DNA of 45,263 bases from an uncultured Oscillospiraceae bacterium. GTDB taxonomy: Bacteria; Bacillota; Clostridia; Oscillospirales; Oscillospiraceae. The stretch is taken from NCBI GenBank assembly GCA_947630755.1, contig CANRIU010000013.1:1-45263 (forward strand), written 5' to 3'. Numbering within the stretch: position 1 is the first letter of the stretch; every line of letters starts with the position of its first letter. Both the position numbers and the translations under genes were made by a program. Below are positions 7,937-15,490 of this stretch, piece after piece. The notes beneath the pieces are model-generated. The model was not told the DNA's origin. It was given only the letters and a program-made list of their open reading frames with translations, and did no database searches.

Positions 7937-10495
7937 TCAGCCAACGTTGACAAGAGCGAACTCGATCCTGCCGGAAGCATTCTTGAAGACGGTGAGGACA
8001 TCGTCAGCCTCAAGGTCAGCAACCTTAAGAGCAGCGTAGTCGTTAGCCGCATCGTAAATCGCGCAATTGTCAGCGAAGAAGGTAACAACGTCGTCAGCGC
8101 CAACAACATACTCAGCCTGAACGAGCTTAACGGTAATGTTGGAGCCAATGAGCTCGGTAGCGGTGAGCTGTCCGTCGCTCTCGCTGATGTCATAGACACT
8201 GTTAGCCTTCAGAGTGACCTCGGTGGTAGCCTTATCGCCAACGCCATAGACCTTGCCATCCTTGTCGGTGACGTTCTTGACCTCGCCGCCAACGAAGAAG
8301 CTGTAAGCGGTGACATCGGAAATCTCACCGGGCCCAATGTAGATAGCATAAGTTGTGCTGGTGACAACAGCGTCAGGAGCCTTAACAACAGTGATCTTGG
8401 TGATGATGCCATTGCTGTCAACCTCAACAAGCGCATCAGTGTAAGTTGCGTTGGAGAAGTTGGTGTAGCCAGTGGAAGTGGTCACGTTGACAGCACCAGT
8501 CTGAGCATTGTAGGTAAGGATGTTCAGGACAGTGGAGCTGTTGGCAACATAAGTCTTGCCATCAACGATCTGGACCTTCTGGGTGTCGCTTATAACGACC
8601 TTCTCAAGAGAGGCAACTCTATCGACAAGAACGATGCTGCCGTTCTCAAGAGTAGTGAAGGTGTAATAGCTGTTTCCAACAAAGCTGTTGGTAGCTTCAA
8701 CAGGCGTGGAGCTGGCAGCTCCGGTCTGGTCAGCATAGAAGTAGCCAGTCTTGGCAGCGTTCTGGACAACGGCGAGGTCAACGATCTTCCTTGTGCCCTG
8801 AGCCAGATCGATAACCATAGCCTGAGCCCTTGCGGCGTTGCCGGGGATCTCCTCAAAGAGGTTACCGCCAGTGGTGTTACCGCCAGCAGCCTGAGACTTG
8901 ACCTGAAGGACATAGACGTAATCCTTCTTGACTTCCTGAGTCTGGCCCTTGACAGCCATGATTATGTTGCCATAATCGTCGAAGTAATAGGTGAACTCGG
9001 GCTTGGCGCTGTCAAACTTGAAGCCTTCGGTAGTGCCGAGGGTGGCGCCGGAGTGAGCGGAGAGGTACTTGACCTCATTGTTGATGCGGAGGTAGCCATT
9101 GCCTTGAGCAGTAACAACACCGACAGTAGCGGGGGCAACAACCATGTTGACGATCTCGTCCTCGTTCGCGGTGTAAAGGACAACGTCGCCCTTCTTGAAC
9201 GCGTCAGTAACGATGACCTTGCCGTCAACGGTAACATAAGCGGGAGATGCCTCAGTGGTCGCGGTGGCAGCCTTGGCCTTAACGATGTTCTCGTCAGCAA
9301 GCTTAACAGCATAGGTGTCAATCTTTATAAGGGTGACAGTCTTGTTGTCCTTATAAGCCTCGATGAGAACGCCGTAGCCGCCGATGTCGTTGCTGAGCTT
9401 GGAACCATTGACAACATAACCAGTGGTACCGAGGAGAGCAGCGCGGGACATCTTCTCATAAGTGGTGGGAGTGCCGTTGTCGATAAGCTTTACAGTGACC
9501 TCATCGGTGGTCTTGAAGCCAAGATCAGAGAGGATGGTGCTGTACTTGGTGGCAGCTGTATAGCTCTTCTGATAGGAAGGAGCGAGGGAAGCATAAACAA
9601 CGTTGGTGTTGTTCTTGTTGTACCAAATCTTATACTCACGACCGAAATCGTCGGCATCGGTGCCGGACTTAAGGCCATAGTTGACATCAGCAAGAGAGCC
9701 AACGTTGGTGGTAGCGGTAGTCATACGGCTGCCTTCGTTGCTGGCCTTCATGAGGAGAGCAGTTATCTCGTCGGTGCCGCTCCAGATGAACTCGTCCTGA
9801 CCCTGGGTGTACATCTTGTCGCCAACGGTCTTATCGGCATTGACAGGATAAGTATCGTTGTAAACAACATACTCAACGCTGGTGCCGTTGGGAGCATACT
9901 GCATCACGTTGAAAAGGAGCTGAGCGGCATCGTCACGGGTGATGGCCTTGGAGAGGTCAATGTCCGCAAGGTTTGCAAGGAGATTCGCCTTAACAAGGGC
10001 GTTGTTGACCTTCATGGTCCAGCCGGTTCCGGAGTAGTCAGCCTCGACGCCGATGCCGGCAGCAAGAAGCATCATCTTGCCGAGCTGATAGCCGGTAAGG
10101 GACTTGGTGGGCATGAAATTGCCAGCGCCGTCGCCGCCTACGAGGCCGTTCATGGCAACATAGTTGATGAACCCGGTGTAATAGCCGTTTGCAGGAACGT
10201 CGTTGAACAAGGTCTCGGTCTTGCCATAGCTCTCCGCCAGAGCTGCGCCACCGTGAGCATAGGCAACGATCTTAGCGGCCTGGTTGCGGGAGAGTGTCCC
10301 GGTCGGGTCGAAAGAACCGTCGTCCTTGCCGGTCAGGATGCCCATTCCATTGAGCACCATAACCGCCTCGGCGTGCTTGATTTCGTCCTTGTCAGTGAGA
10401 TCATCGAAGTCGACAGCATTCGCCGGAATGACGAGCACGCCCACCGCCATGACCACTGCCAAGACCAAGCACAGGGTCTTTTTCAGAGTCTTCAT
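7937..10495 (-). CDS. SLH-domain surface (S-layer-like) protein B, probably the silent or weak partner
   Basis: This 852-residue protein has residues 1-151 identical to protein A: signal peptide ending ANA27 and SLH motifs at about 30-80 and 97-142. A diverged third SLH (about 158-202, DLSKAITRDDAAQLLFNVM) follows. The tail has the same architecture as A but low identity (shared patches such as FKKGDVVLYTANED and KKDYVYV against QTDYVYV), ending at EFALVNVG. It is transcribed toward gene A and ends in the mirror-image terminator. Upstream of the shared repeat I find only a -10-like TATAAT (10635-10640) with no good -35. As oriented it should be expressed weakly or not at all. If the interval between the repeats inverted, this tail would be joined to the promoter and leader at 3450-3891. 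Codon use is the same T-rich style as gene A. Confidence 0.9.
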   Translation of the reverse strand: MKTLKKTLCLVLAVVMAVGVLVIPANAVDFDDLTDKDEIKHAEAVMVLNGMGILTGKDDGSFDPTGTLSRNQAAKIVAYAHGGAALAESYGKTETLFNDVPANGYYTGFINYVAMNGLVGGDGAGNFMPTKSLTGYQLGKMMLLAAGIGVEADYSGTGWTMKVNNALVKANLLANLADIDLSKAITRDDAAQLLFNVMQYAPNGTSVEYVVYNDTYPVNADKTVGDKMYTQGQDEFIWSGTDEITALLMKASNEGSRMTTATTNVGSLADVNYGLKSGTDADDFGREYKIWYNKNNTNVVYASLAPSYQKSYTAATKYSTILSDLGFKTTDEVTVKLIDNGTPTTYEKMSRAALLGTTGYVVNGSKLSNDIGGYGVLIEAYKDNKTVTLIKIDTYAVKLADENIVKAKAATATTEASPAYVTVDGKVIVTDAFKKGDVVLYTANEDEIVNMVVAPATVGVVTAQGNGYLRINNEVKYLSAHSGATLGTTEGFKFDSAKPEFTYYFDDYGNIIMAVKGQTQEVKKDYVYVLQVKSQAAGGNTTGGNLFEEIPGNAARAQAMVIDLAQGTRKIVDLAVVQNAAKTGYFYADQTGAASSTPVEATNSFVGNSYYTFTTLENGSIVLVDRVASLEKVVISDTQKVQIVDGKTYVANSSTVLNILTYNAQTGAVNVTTSTGYTNFSNATYTDALVEVDSNGIITKITVVKAPDAVVTSTTYAIYIGPGEISDVTAYSFFVGGEVKNVTDKDGKVYGVGDKATTEVTLKANSVYDISESDGQLTATELIGSNITVKLVQAEYVVGADDVVTFFADNCAIYDAANDYAALKVADLEADDVLTVFKNASGRIEFALVNVG

Positions 10496-10521
10496 GTAGT
10501 GTTTCCTCCTTAATAAAAATT
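10043..10521 (-). repeat. Right copy of the 479-bp perfect inverted repeat
   Basis: Identical to the reverse complement of 3866-4344. It includes the ribosome-binding site, start codon and first 151 codons of SLH gene B. Identity stops abruptly at 10521 upstream and at 10043 downstream. Inversion between the copies would exchange the tails of the two SLH genes and flip the recombinase gene, leaving both outer promoter regions in place. Confidence 0.95.
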
Positions 10522-10619
10522 GGGAGAAAATTACTTACACAATAGCTGTGGAATTATTTGGGGAAATGTGGCAAAAGCGCGGTTTCACGAACAATTTCGA
10601 CATTTTGGGTCCGGAGGGT

Positions 10620-10640
10620 GTGTCTTGCGGGAGTATTATA
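10620..10640 (-). promoter_or_regulatory. Weak promoter-like -10 for SLH gene B, overlapping a half-site
   Basis: TATAAT on the minus strand (10635-10640) stands about 115 bases before the common repeat, but no recognisable -35 lies 16-18 bases upstream (an A-run is there). On the plus strand the same stretch reads GTGTCTTG, CGG, GAGTATTA, which resembles the octamer pair at the recombinase-flanking sites (8/8 and 6/8). It may be a recombinase-related site, a weak promoter, or chance. The remaining 10496-10768 region is AT-rich without genes. A GCCCCGGG/CCCGGGGC pairing (10703-10710 with 10751-10758) encloses a small hairpin. Confidence 0.3.
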
Positions 10641-10768
10641 CAGTATTTTCCACTGCATTTTTTGAGAAAAAGGGTATTTTTGTGAGGGTAAAAAGGTGAT
10701 TTGCCCCGGGCTTTAAGGAAAGGTTTTTGTACAAAGATACAAGCTTTTTTCCCGGGGCGCTTTCATGC

Positions 10769-10797
10769 TTGACGTGGTGCGGGGGAGACAATATAAT
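10769..10797 (+). promoter_or_regulatory. Promoter of the purine operon
   Basis: TTGACG (10769-10774) and TATAAT (10792-10797) with 17-base spacing form a strong sigma-A promoter. The start would be near 10804, about 77 nt before purE. I do not recognise a purine riboswitch or a clear PurR-type operator in the short leader. Confidence 0.8.
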
Positions 10798-10880
10798 AAA
10801 CATGGAATAGAGTTTATCCGCTGGACGGAGGTTTTCTGAGGGATCCGGAAGGGCCCTGTTTGTATTTTGGAGGGGGTAAC

Positions 10881-11375
10881 ATGAAAAAAGTCGGAATTCT
10901 GATGGGGAGCGCCAGCGACCTGCCCGTGGTGGAGAAGGCCGTGGCGGCGCTTCGCGAGTACGGCGTGGAGTCGGAGACTCACGTCTATTCCGCCCACCGC
11001 ACGCCGGAGGAGGCGCGGGATTTCGCGCTGAAGGCGCGGGAGAACGGGTTCGGAGTTATCATTGCCGCCGCGGGCATGGCGGCGCACCTGGCCGGGGCGG
11101 TGGCGGCGAACACAACGCTGCCGGTGATAGGCATACCCTGCAGGTCCACGGTGCTGGACGGCATGGACGCGCTGCTGTCCACGGTCATGATGCCGCCGGG
11201 AATACCCGTGGCGACAGTTGCCATCAACGGGGCGCAGAACGCGGCGCTGCTGGCGATAGAGATCCTCGCCGTGACCGACGATGAGCTCGCGTCGAAGCTC
11301 GACGCCGCCCGGAAGGCGGGCGCGGAGAAGGTACTGAGGTCCGACGCCGAGGTAAACGAGAAGCTTTACGGCTGA
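10881..11375 (+). CDS. purE: N5-carboxyaminoimidazole ribonucleotide mutase (PurE)
   Basis: PurE converts N5-CAIR to CAIR in de novo purine synthesis. The 164-residue protein starts [15 protein letters not shown]. It keeps the phosphate-binding GSASDLP loop, the HRTPE motif (about residues 39-43) and the AGMAAHL and GIPCRS patches of class I PurE. The ATG at 10881 is chosen because GGAGGGGG precedes it at good spacing; an in-frame start 21 bases earlier has no ribosome-binding site. No purK is seen in the window, and class I PurE normally needs PurK, so it should lie elsewhere. This is the first gene of the operon, and purF follows after 48 bases. Confidence 0.96.
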   Translation: MKKVGILMGSASDLPVVEKAVAALREYGVESETHVYSAHRTPEEARDFALKARENGFGVIIAAAGMAAHLAGAVAANTTLPVIGIPCRSTVLDGMDALLSTVMMPPGIPVATVAINGAQNAALLAIEILAVTDDELASKLDAARKAGAEKVLRSDAEVNEKLYG

Positions 11376-11423
11376 TTAGGGCGGGAGCCTGACTATCGGT
11401 CAAAATTTGCAAAGGAGCTGCTT

Positions 11424-12848
11424 ATGGGCGGATTTTTTGGAGTTACATCTAAGCGCAACGCGGTTTTTGACGTGTTTTTCGGGACGGACTACCACTCGCA
11501 CCTGGGCACCCGCCGGGGCGGAATGGCGGCCTGGAGCCCGGAGCACGGACTTCAGCGGGAGATACACAATATTGAGAACACGCCATTCCGGACGAAGTTC
11601 GAGGACGACGTGCTGGAGCTCAAGGGCGCAAGCTGCATCGGCTGCATATCCGACACGGACCCCCAGCCGATACTCATACGCTCCCACCTTGGCGTGTACG
11701 CCGTGAGCATGATAGGCATAATCCGGAACATGGAGGAGCTGACAAACAGGTTCCTCGACGCGACCTACGGGCACTTTGAGGCCATGGGCGGGGGAAGGGT
11801 CAACCAGTGCGAGCTGGTGGCGGCCCTGATAAACCAGCAGAGGACCTTTGAGGACGGCATACGCTTCGCCCAGGAGAAGATAGAGGGCACGGTGTCGCTG
11901 CTCATCCTCACCGACAAGGGGGAGATCATCGCCGCCAGGGACAAGATGGGCAGGCTGCCCATCATAATCGGCAAAAACGAGGACGGCTACTGCGTGAGCT
12001 TTGAGTCCTTCGCCTTTGAGAAGCTGGGCTACTCCTACGTCCGGGACATCGGCCCCGGGGAGATAGTCCGCGTCTCCGCCGACGGCTGGGAGACGATCGG
12101 CGAGCCGGGCGACAGGATGAAGATATGCACCTTCCTGTGGACCTACTACGGCTACCCCAACTCCCGCTACGAGGGGATGAACGTTGAGGTCAGCCGGGGC
12201 AGGAACGGGCGGCTCATGGCAAAGTACGACCGGGAGCACGACGGCATCCCCGACGTGGACTACGTCTGCGGCGTGCCCGACTCCGGCACGGCCCACGCCA
12301 TCGGCTACGCCAACGAAAGCCACATCGACTTCGCCCGGCCCTTTATCAAATACACGCCCACCTGGCCCCGCTCCTTCATGCCCCACAAGCAGGAGATACG
12401 CAATCAGGTGGCGAAGATGAAGCTCATCCCGGTCCACGAGCTCATCGACGGCAAGAAGCTCCTCTTTGTTGACGACTCCATCGTCCGGGGCACGCAGCTT
12501 GCGGGGACGGTGGACTTCCTCAGAAACAACGGCGCCAGGGAGCTCCATATGCGCTCCGCCTGCCCGCCCATCATGTACGGGTGCAAGTATTTAAACTTCT
12601 CCCGCTCCACCTCGGAGATGGAGCTCATCGCCCGCCGGACCATGAAGGCGCTGGAGGGTGACGAGGGCTTTGACCACGCCGGCGAGTACGTTGACGGCAC
12701 CACCTCAAGGGGCAAGGCCATGCGTGAGCACATATGCAGGACCCTCCGGTTCGACTCCCTGGAGTACCAGACCCTGGACGGGACGCTCTCCGCCATAGGA
12801 ATAGACAAGTGCAAGCTGTGCACTTACTGCTGGAACGGCGAGGAATAA
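11424..12848 (+). CDS. purF: Amidophosphoribosyltransferase (PurF) lacking the N-terminal catalytic Cys
   Basis: PurF makes phosphoribosylamine from PRPP and ammonia, normally released from glutamine by an N-terminal Cys. This 474-residue protein has a good PRPP-binding motif (LLFVDDSIVRGTQ, about 347-359). It also has the Cys residues expected for a Bacillus-type Fe4S4 cluster: Cys282 (CGVPDSG), Cys380 or Cys387, and C-terminal Cys463, Cys466 and Cys469. However, the N-terminus reads MGGFFGV where family members have Cys-Gly, and the usual HRGQEG region reads TRRGGMA. No upstream in-frame codons offer a Cys. The start is fixed by AAGGAG seven bases upstream. It is the only PurF in the operon. 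Likely readings are an ammonia-dependent enzyme, or a Cys-less paralogue with the true glutamine-dependent copy elsewhere. Confidence 0.9.
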   Translation: MGGFFGVTSKRNAVFDVFFGTDYHSHLGTRRGGMAAWSPEHGLQREIHNIENTPFRTKFEDDVLELKGASCIGCISDTDPQPILIRSHLGVYAVSMIGIIRNMEELTNRFLDATYGHFEAMGGGRVNQCELVAALINQQRTFEDGIRFAQEKIEGTVSLLILTDKGEIIAARDKMGRLPIIIGKNEDGYCVSFESFAFEKLGYSYVRDIGPGEIVRVSADGWETIGEPGDRMKICTFLWTYYGYPNSRYEGMNVEVSRGRNGRLMAKYDREHDGIPDVDYVCGVPDSGTAHAIGYANESHIDFARPFIKYTPTWPRSFMPHKQEIRNQVAKMKLIPVHELIDGKKLLFVDDSIVRGTQLAGTVDFLRNNGARELHMRSACPPIMYGCKYLNFSRSTSEMELIARRTMKALEGDEGFDHAGEYVDGTTSRGKAMREHICRTLRFDSLEYQTLDGTLSAIGIDKCKLCTYCWNGEE

Positions 12849-12849
12849 G

Positions 12850-13035
12850 GCTGGCTTTGAAGGGCTTCGCCCTTCAAATGCCAAGGGGGAGTAACTGGCT
12901 TTGAAGGGCTTCGCCCTTCAAATGCCAAAGGGAATTTGCCGGAATACTCCGCGCACGGCCCGGAGGGCCGCACACTGCGTATTCCTATAAGGGCAAATTT
13001 TCAAGGCGCATGTCCTTGAAAATTTGATTTGGATT
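12850..13035 (+). repeat. Hairpin-rich intergenic repeat, family 2, copy 1 (purF-purM)
   Basis: Two tandem copies of a hairpin unit (GGCTTTGAAGGG loop CCCTTCAAATGCC, at about 12851-12882 and 12897-12928) are followed by a long fold. In it AATTTGCC (about 12934) pairs with GGCAAATT (about 12991), enclosing GGAATAC/GTATTCC and GGCC/GGCC. Next is a hairpin TTTTCAAGG-cgcatgt-CCTTGAAAA (12999-13023), then two direct repeats of GCCGCTGCGGCGGC (13040-13053, 13072-13085). The second copy, between AICAR formyltransferase and purD, shares the unit, the CGCACACTGCG-like segment and the GCGCATGTC loop, but its stems differ in sequence. There is no coding capacity. Confidence 0.7.
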
Positions 13036-13135
13036 TATTCGCCGCTGCGGCGGCGAAATCTGCGATGCTTTGCCGCTGCGGCGGCGGGGTTTTGTGCTTT
13101 GAATCGTTTTGGGGAATGAGAGAAAGGATTTTTTT

Positions 13136-14176
13136 ATGAACGATTCCAGATCCGATTTTTACGCCTCGGCGGGGGTGGACATCACCGCCGGGTACAAGGC
13201 CGTGGAGCTCATGCGCGCCCATGTCAGGCGCACCGTTATACCCGGAGCTGACGACGACATCGGCGGCTTCGGCGGCACGTTTGTACCTGACCTTGCCGGG
13301 ATGGGCGAGCCCGTGCTCGTCTCCGGCACCGACGGGGTCGGCACGAAGGTGAAGCTCGCCTTTGAGCTTGACCGCCATGACACCGTGGGCATCGACTGCG
13401 TGGCCATGTGCGTCAACGACATAATCTGCTGCGGGGCAAAGCCCCTGTTCTTCCTGGACTACATCGCCTGCGGGCGGAACATACCGGAGAAGATAGCCTC
13501 CATCGTGGGCGGTGTGGCGGAGGGCTGCGTCCGGGCCGGATGTGCCTTGATCGGCGGCGAGACCGCGGAGCACCCGGGCCTCATGCCGGAGGAGGAGTAC
13601 GACCTTGCCGGGTTTGCCGTGGGGATCGTGGACAGGCAGAAGGTCCTGAAGCCCGATTCCGTCACCGAGGGGGACGCCATAATCGCCCTTCCCTCCTCCG
13701 GCGTCCACTCCAACGGCTTCTCCCTTGTGAGAAAGATACTTGCCGAGTCCGGCACGAAGCTCACGGACACCTTTGAGGAGCTGGGCGGCAGGACCGTCGG
13801 CGAGGTGCTCCTCACCCCCACGAGGATATATGTGAAGTCCGTTTTGAAGCTCCTGGACGAGGTGAAGGTGAAGTCCATAGCCCACATCACCGGCGGCGGG
13901 TTTTATGAGAACATCCCCCGGGCGCTGCCCGAGGGGCTGGGGGCGAAAATCGACAGAAGCTCTCTCAGGACCCTGCCCATATTCCCGCTTCTGGCGAGGC
14001 TCGGCGGCGTCCCGGAGAGGGAGATGTTCAACGTCTACAACATGGGCGTGGGCATGACGGTAATTGTCGCTCCCAAGGACGCGGACAGGGCCATTGAGGT
14101 CCTGAAGGAGGCCGGGGAGGACGCCTATGTTTGCGGCACAGTCGTAAAGTCCGGGGAGAGGATGTCCGTATGCTGA
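13136..14176 (+). CDS. purM: Phosphoribosylformylglycinamidine cyclo-ligase (AIR synthetase)
   Basis: PurM closes the imidazole ring to make AIR, using ATP. The 346-residue protein has the expected order: YASAGVDITAGYKAVELM at the N-terminus, the substrate/ATP loop GTDGVGTKVKLAF, DCVAMCVNDIICCGAKPLFFLDY, GGETAEHPG and C-terminal HITGGGFYENIPRALP with NMGVGM. The ATG at 13136 is chosen over an upstream in-frame start because AAAGGA precedes it and the family N-terminus begins here. Family length is about 340-350, so it is complete. The last 7 bases overlap purN, suggesting translational coupling. The leader contains the family 2 repeat. Confidence 0.97.
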   Translation: MNDSRSDFYASAGVDITAGYKAVELMRAHVRRTVIPGADDDIGGFGGTFVPDLAGMGEPVLVSGTDGVGTKVKLAFELDRHDTVGIDCVAMCVNDIICCGAKPLFFLDYIACGRNIPEKIASIVGGVAEGCVRAGCALIGGETAEHPGLMPEEEYDLAGFAVGIVDRQKVLKPDSVTEGDAIIALPSSGVHSNGFSLVRKILAESGTKLTDTFEELGGRTVGEVLLTPTRIYVKSVLKLLDEVKVKSIAHITGGGFYENIPRALPEGLGAKIDRSSLRTLPIFPLLARLGGVPEREMFNVYNMGVGMTVIVAPKDADRAIEVLKEAGEDAYVCGTVVKSGERMSVC

Positions 14177-14793
14177 AGACGAGGATCGCGGTGCTGGTGT
14201 CCGGCGGCGGCACGAATCTCCAGGCCCTCATCGACGCTGAGAAAAGCGGCGTCATCAAAAGCGGCGAGATAGTGCTGGTCGTATCCAACGTCAAGGGCGC
14301 CTACGCCCTTGAGCGGGCGGAGAAGGCGGGCATCGAGCACATGACGCTGAGAAAGCGGGACCTGGGCGGTCAGGAGGGCTTTGAGCGGGTGCTCCAGGCT
14401 GCGCTGGAGGAGAGAGGCATCGAGCTTATCATCCTCGCCGGGTTCATGAGCATCCTGTCGGCGGATTTCACCTCCAAATGGCCAATGAGGATAATCAACG
14501 TCCACCCGGCGCTCATACCCAGCTTTTGCGGGAAGGGCTATTACGGCCTCAAGGTCCACGAGGCGGCGCTCTCCTACGGCGTGAAGGTCACGGGGGCCAC
14601 GGTGCATTTTGTGAACGAGGTGCCCGACGGCGGGCAGATCATAGCTCAGCGGGCGGTATACATAGAGGACGGCGACACGCCGGAGACGCTGCAGCTTCGC
14701 GTCATGCGTGAGGCGGAGTGGAAGATACTCCCCGAGGCGGCGGAGACGGTCTCAAGGCAGATAATGGAGGGTAAAGATGAAATACAGCATTGA
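14170..14793 (+). CDS. purN: Phosphoribosylglycinamide formyltransferase (GAR transformylase)
   Basis: PurN transfers a formyl group from 10-formyl-THF to GAR. The 207-residue protein has VLVSGGGTNLQALID at the start (phosphate-binding) and the signature region ILAGFMSILSADF. It also has the catalytic Asn-His-Asp set: IINVHPALIPSF (Asn and His) and the later VPDGGQI Asp. The start ATG overlaps the end of purM, with GGGGAGAGG upstream, and matches the family N-terminus MLKTRIAVLVSGGG. The 3' end overlaps purO by 17 bases. Confidence 0.97.
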   Translation: MLKTRIAVLVSGGGTNLQALIDAEKSGVIKSGEIVLVVSNVKGAYALERAEKAGIEHMTLRKRDLGGQEGFERVLQAALEERGIELIILAGFMSILSADFTSKWPMRIINVHPALIPSFCGKGYYGLKVHEAALSYGVKVTGATVHFVNEVPDGGQIIAQRAVYIEDGDTPETLQLRVMREAEWKILPEAAETVSRQIMEGKDEIQH

Positions 14794-15481
14794 AAAGCTC
14801 CTCAGCGAGAACACCTACCCCGGGCGGGGGATAATCCTCGGCAGGTCCCGGGACGACAAAAAGGCCGTGGTGGCCTACTTCATCATGGGCCGCAGCGCAA
14901 ACAGCCGCAACCGGGTCTTTGAGGCGACGGAGGACGGCATCCGCACAAGGGCCTTTGACGAGAGCAAAATGGAGGACCCCAGCCTCATAATCTACCACCC
15001 GGTGAGGGTGCTGGAGGGGACCACCATCGTCACCAACGGCGACCAGACGGACACCATCCGGGACTCCATGGCGGCGGGGCACTGCTACCGCCACGCCCTT
15101 CACACCCGGACCTTCGAGCCCGACGGCCCCAACTGGACACCCCGAATCTCCGGCGTGGTGACGCCCGACGGGAAGTACGCCCTCTCCATTTTAAAATCCA
15201 TGGATGGCGACCCGGAGTGCTGCTGCCGTTACTTCTTTGAGTACGAAAGACCCCTCCCCGGCACGGGCCACTTCATCCACACATATAAGTGCGACGGTGC
15301 GCCCATCCCCAGCTTTGAGGGGGAGCCGGAGCGGATAGCCATCGAGGCGGACACCGCGGAGGAGCTTTCCCGCATCCTCTGGGACAGCCTCAACGAGGAC
15401 AACAGGGTGTCCCTCTATGTGAGCTTTATCGACATAGCCTCCGGCAAGGCGGACAGCGTCATCATAAACAAGAACGTGTGA
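14777..15481 (+). CDS. purO: IMP cyclohydrolase, PurO type (archaeal-like, stand-alone)
   Basis: This 234-residue protein matches what I recall of the IMP_cyclohyd (PurO) family, which converts FAICAR to IMP. That step is catalysed in most bacteria by the N-terminal half of PurH. Visible features: YPGRGIILGRSRDDKKAVVAYFIMGRS, SRNRVF, IYHPVRV, a TNGDQTDTI block and GKYALSILKS. It starts inside the end of purN with GGAGG upstream and is followed 9 bases later by a stand-alone AICAR formyltransferase, which is exactly the complementary half of PurH. The context makes the assignment strong. PurO was first described in archaea; Clostridia with this arrangement probably acquired it laterally or kept an old form. 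Confidence 0.88.
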   Translation: MKYSIEKLLSENTYPGRGIILGRSRDDKKAVVAYFIMGRSANSRNRVFEATEDGIRTRAFDESKMEDPSLIIYHPVRVLEGTTIVTNGDQTDTIRDSMAAGHCYRHALHTRTFEPDGPNWTPRISGVVTPDGKYALSILKSMDGDPECCCRYFFEYERPLPGTGHFIHTYKCDGAPIPSFEGEPERIAIEADTAEELSRILWDSLNEDNRVSLYVSFIDIASGKADSVIINKNV

Positions 15482-15490
15482 GGTGCGAAA

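Noticed and set aside
10800-10880. Purine or guanine riboswitch before purE
   Set aside because: The leader is only about 77 nt and I cannot find the conserved purine-aptamer junction sequences.
12850-12930. CRISPR-like tandem repeat
   Set aside because: Only two tandem units, each a self-complementary hairpin, with no unique spacers and no cas genes.
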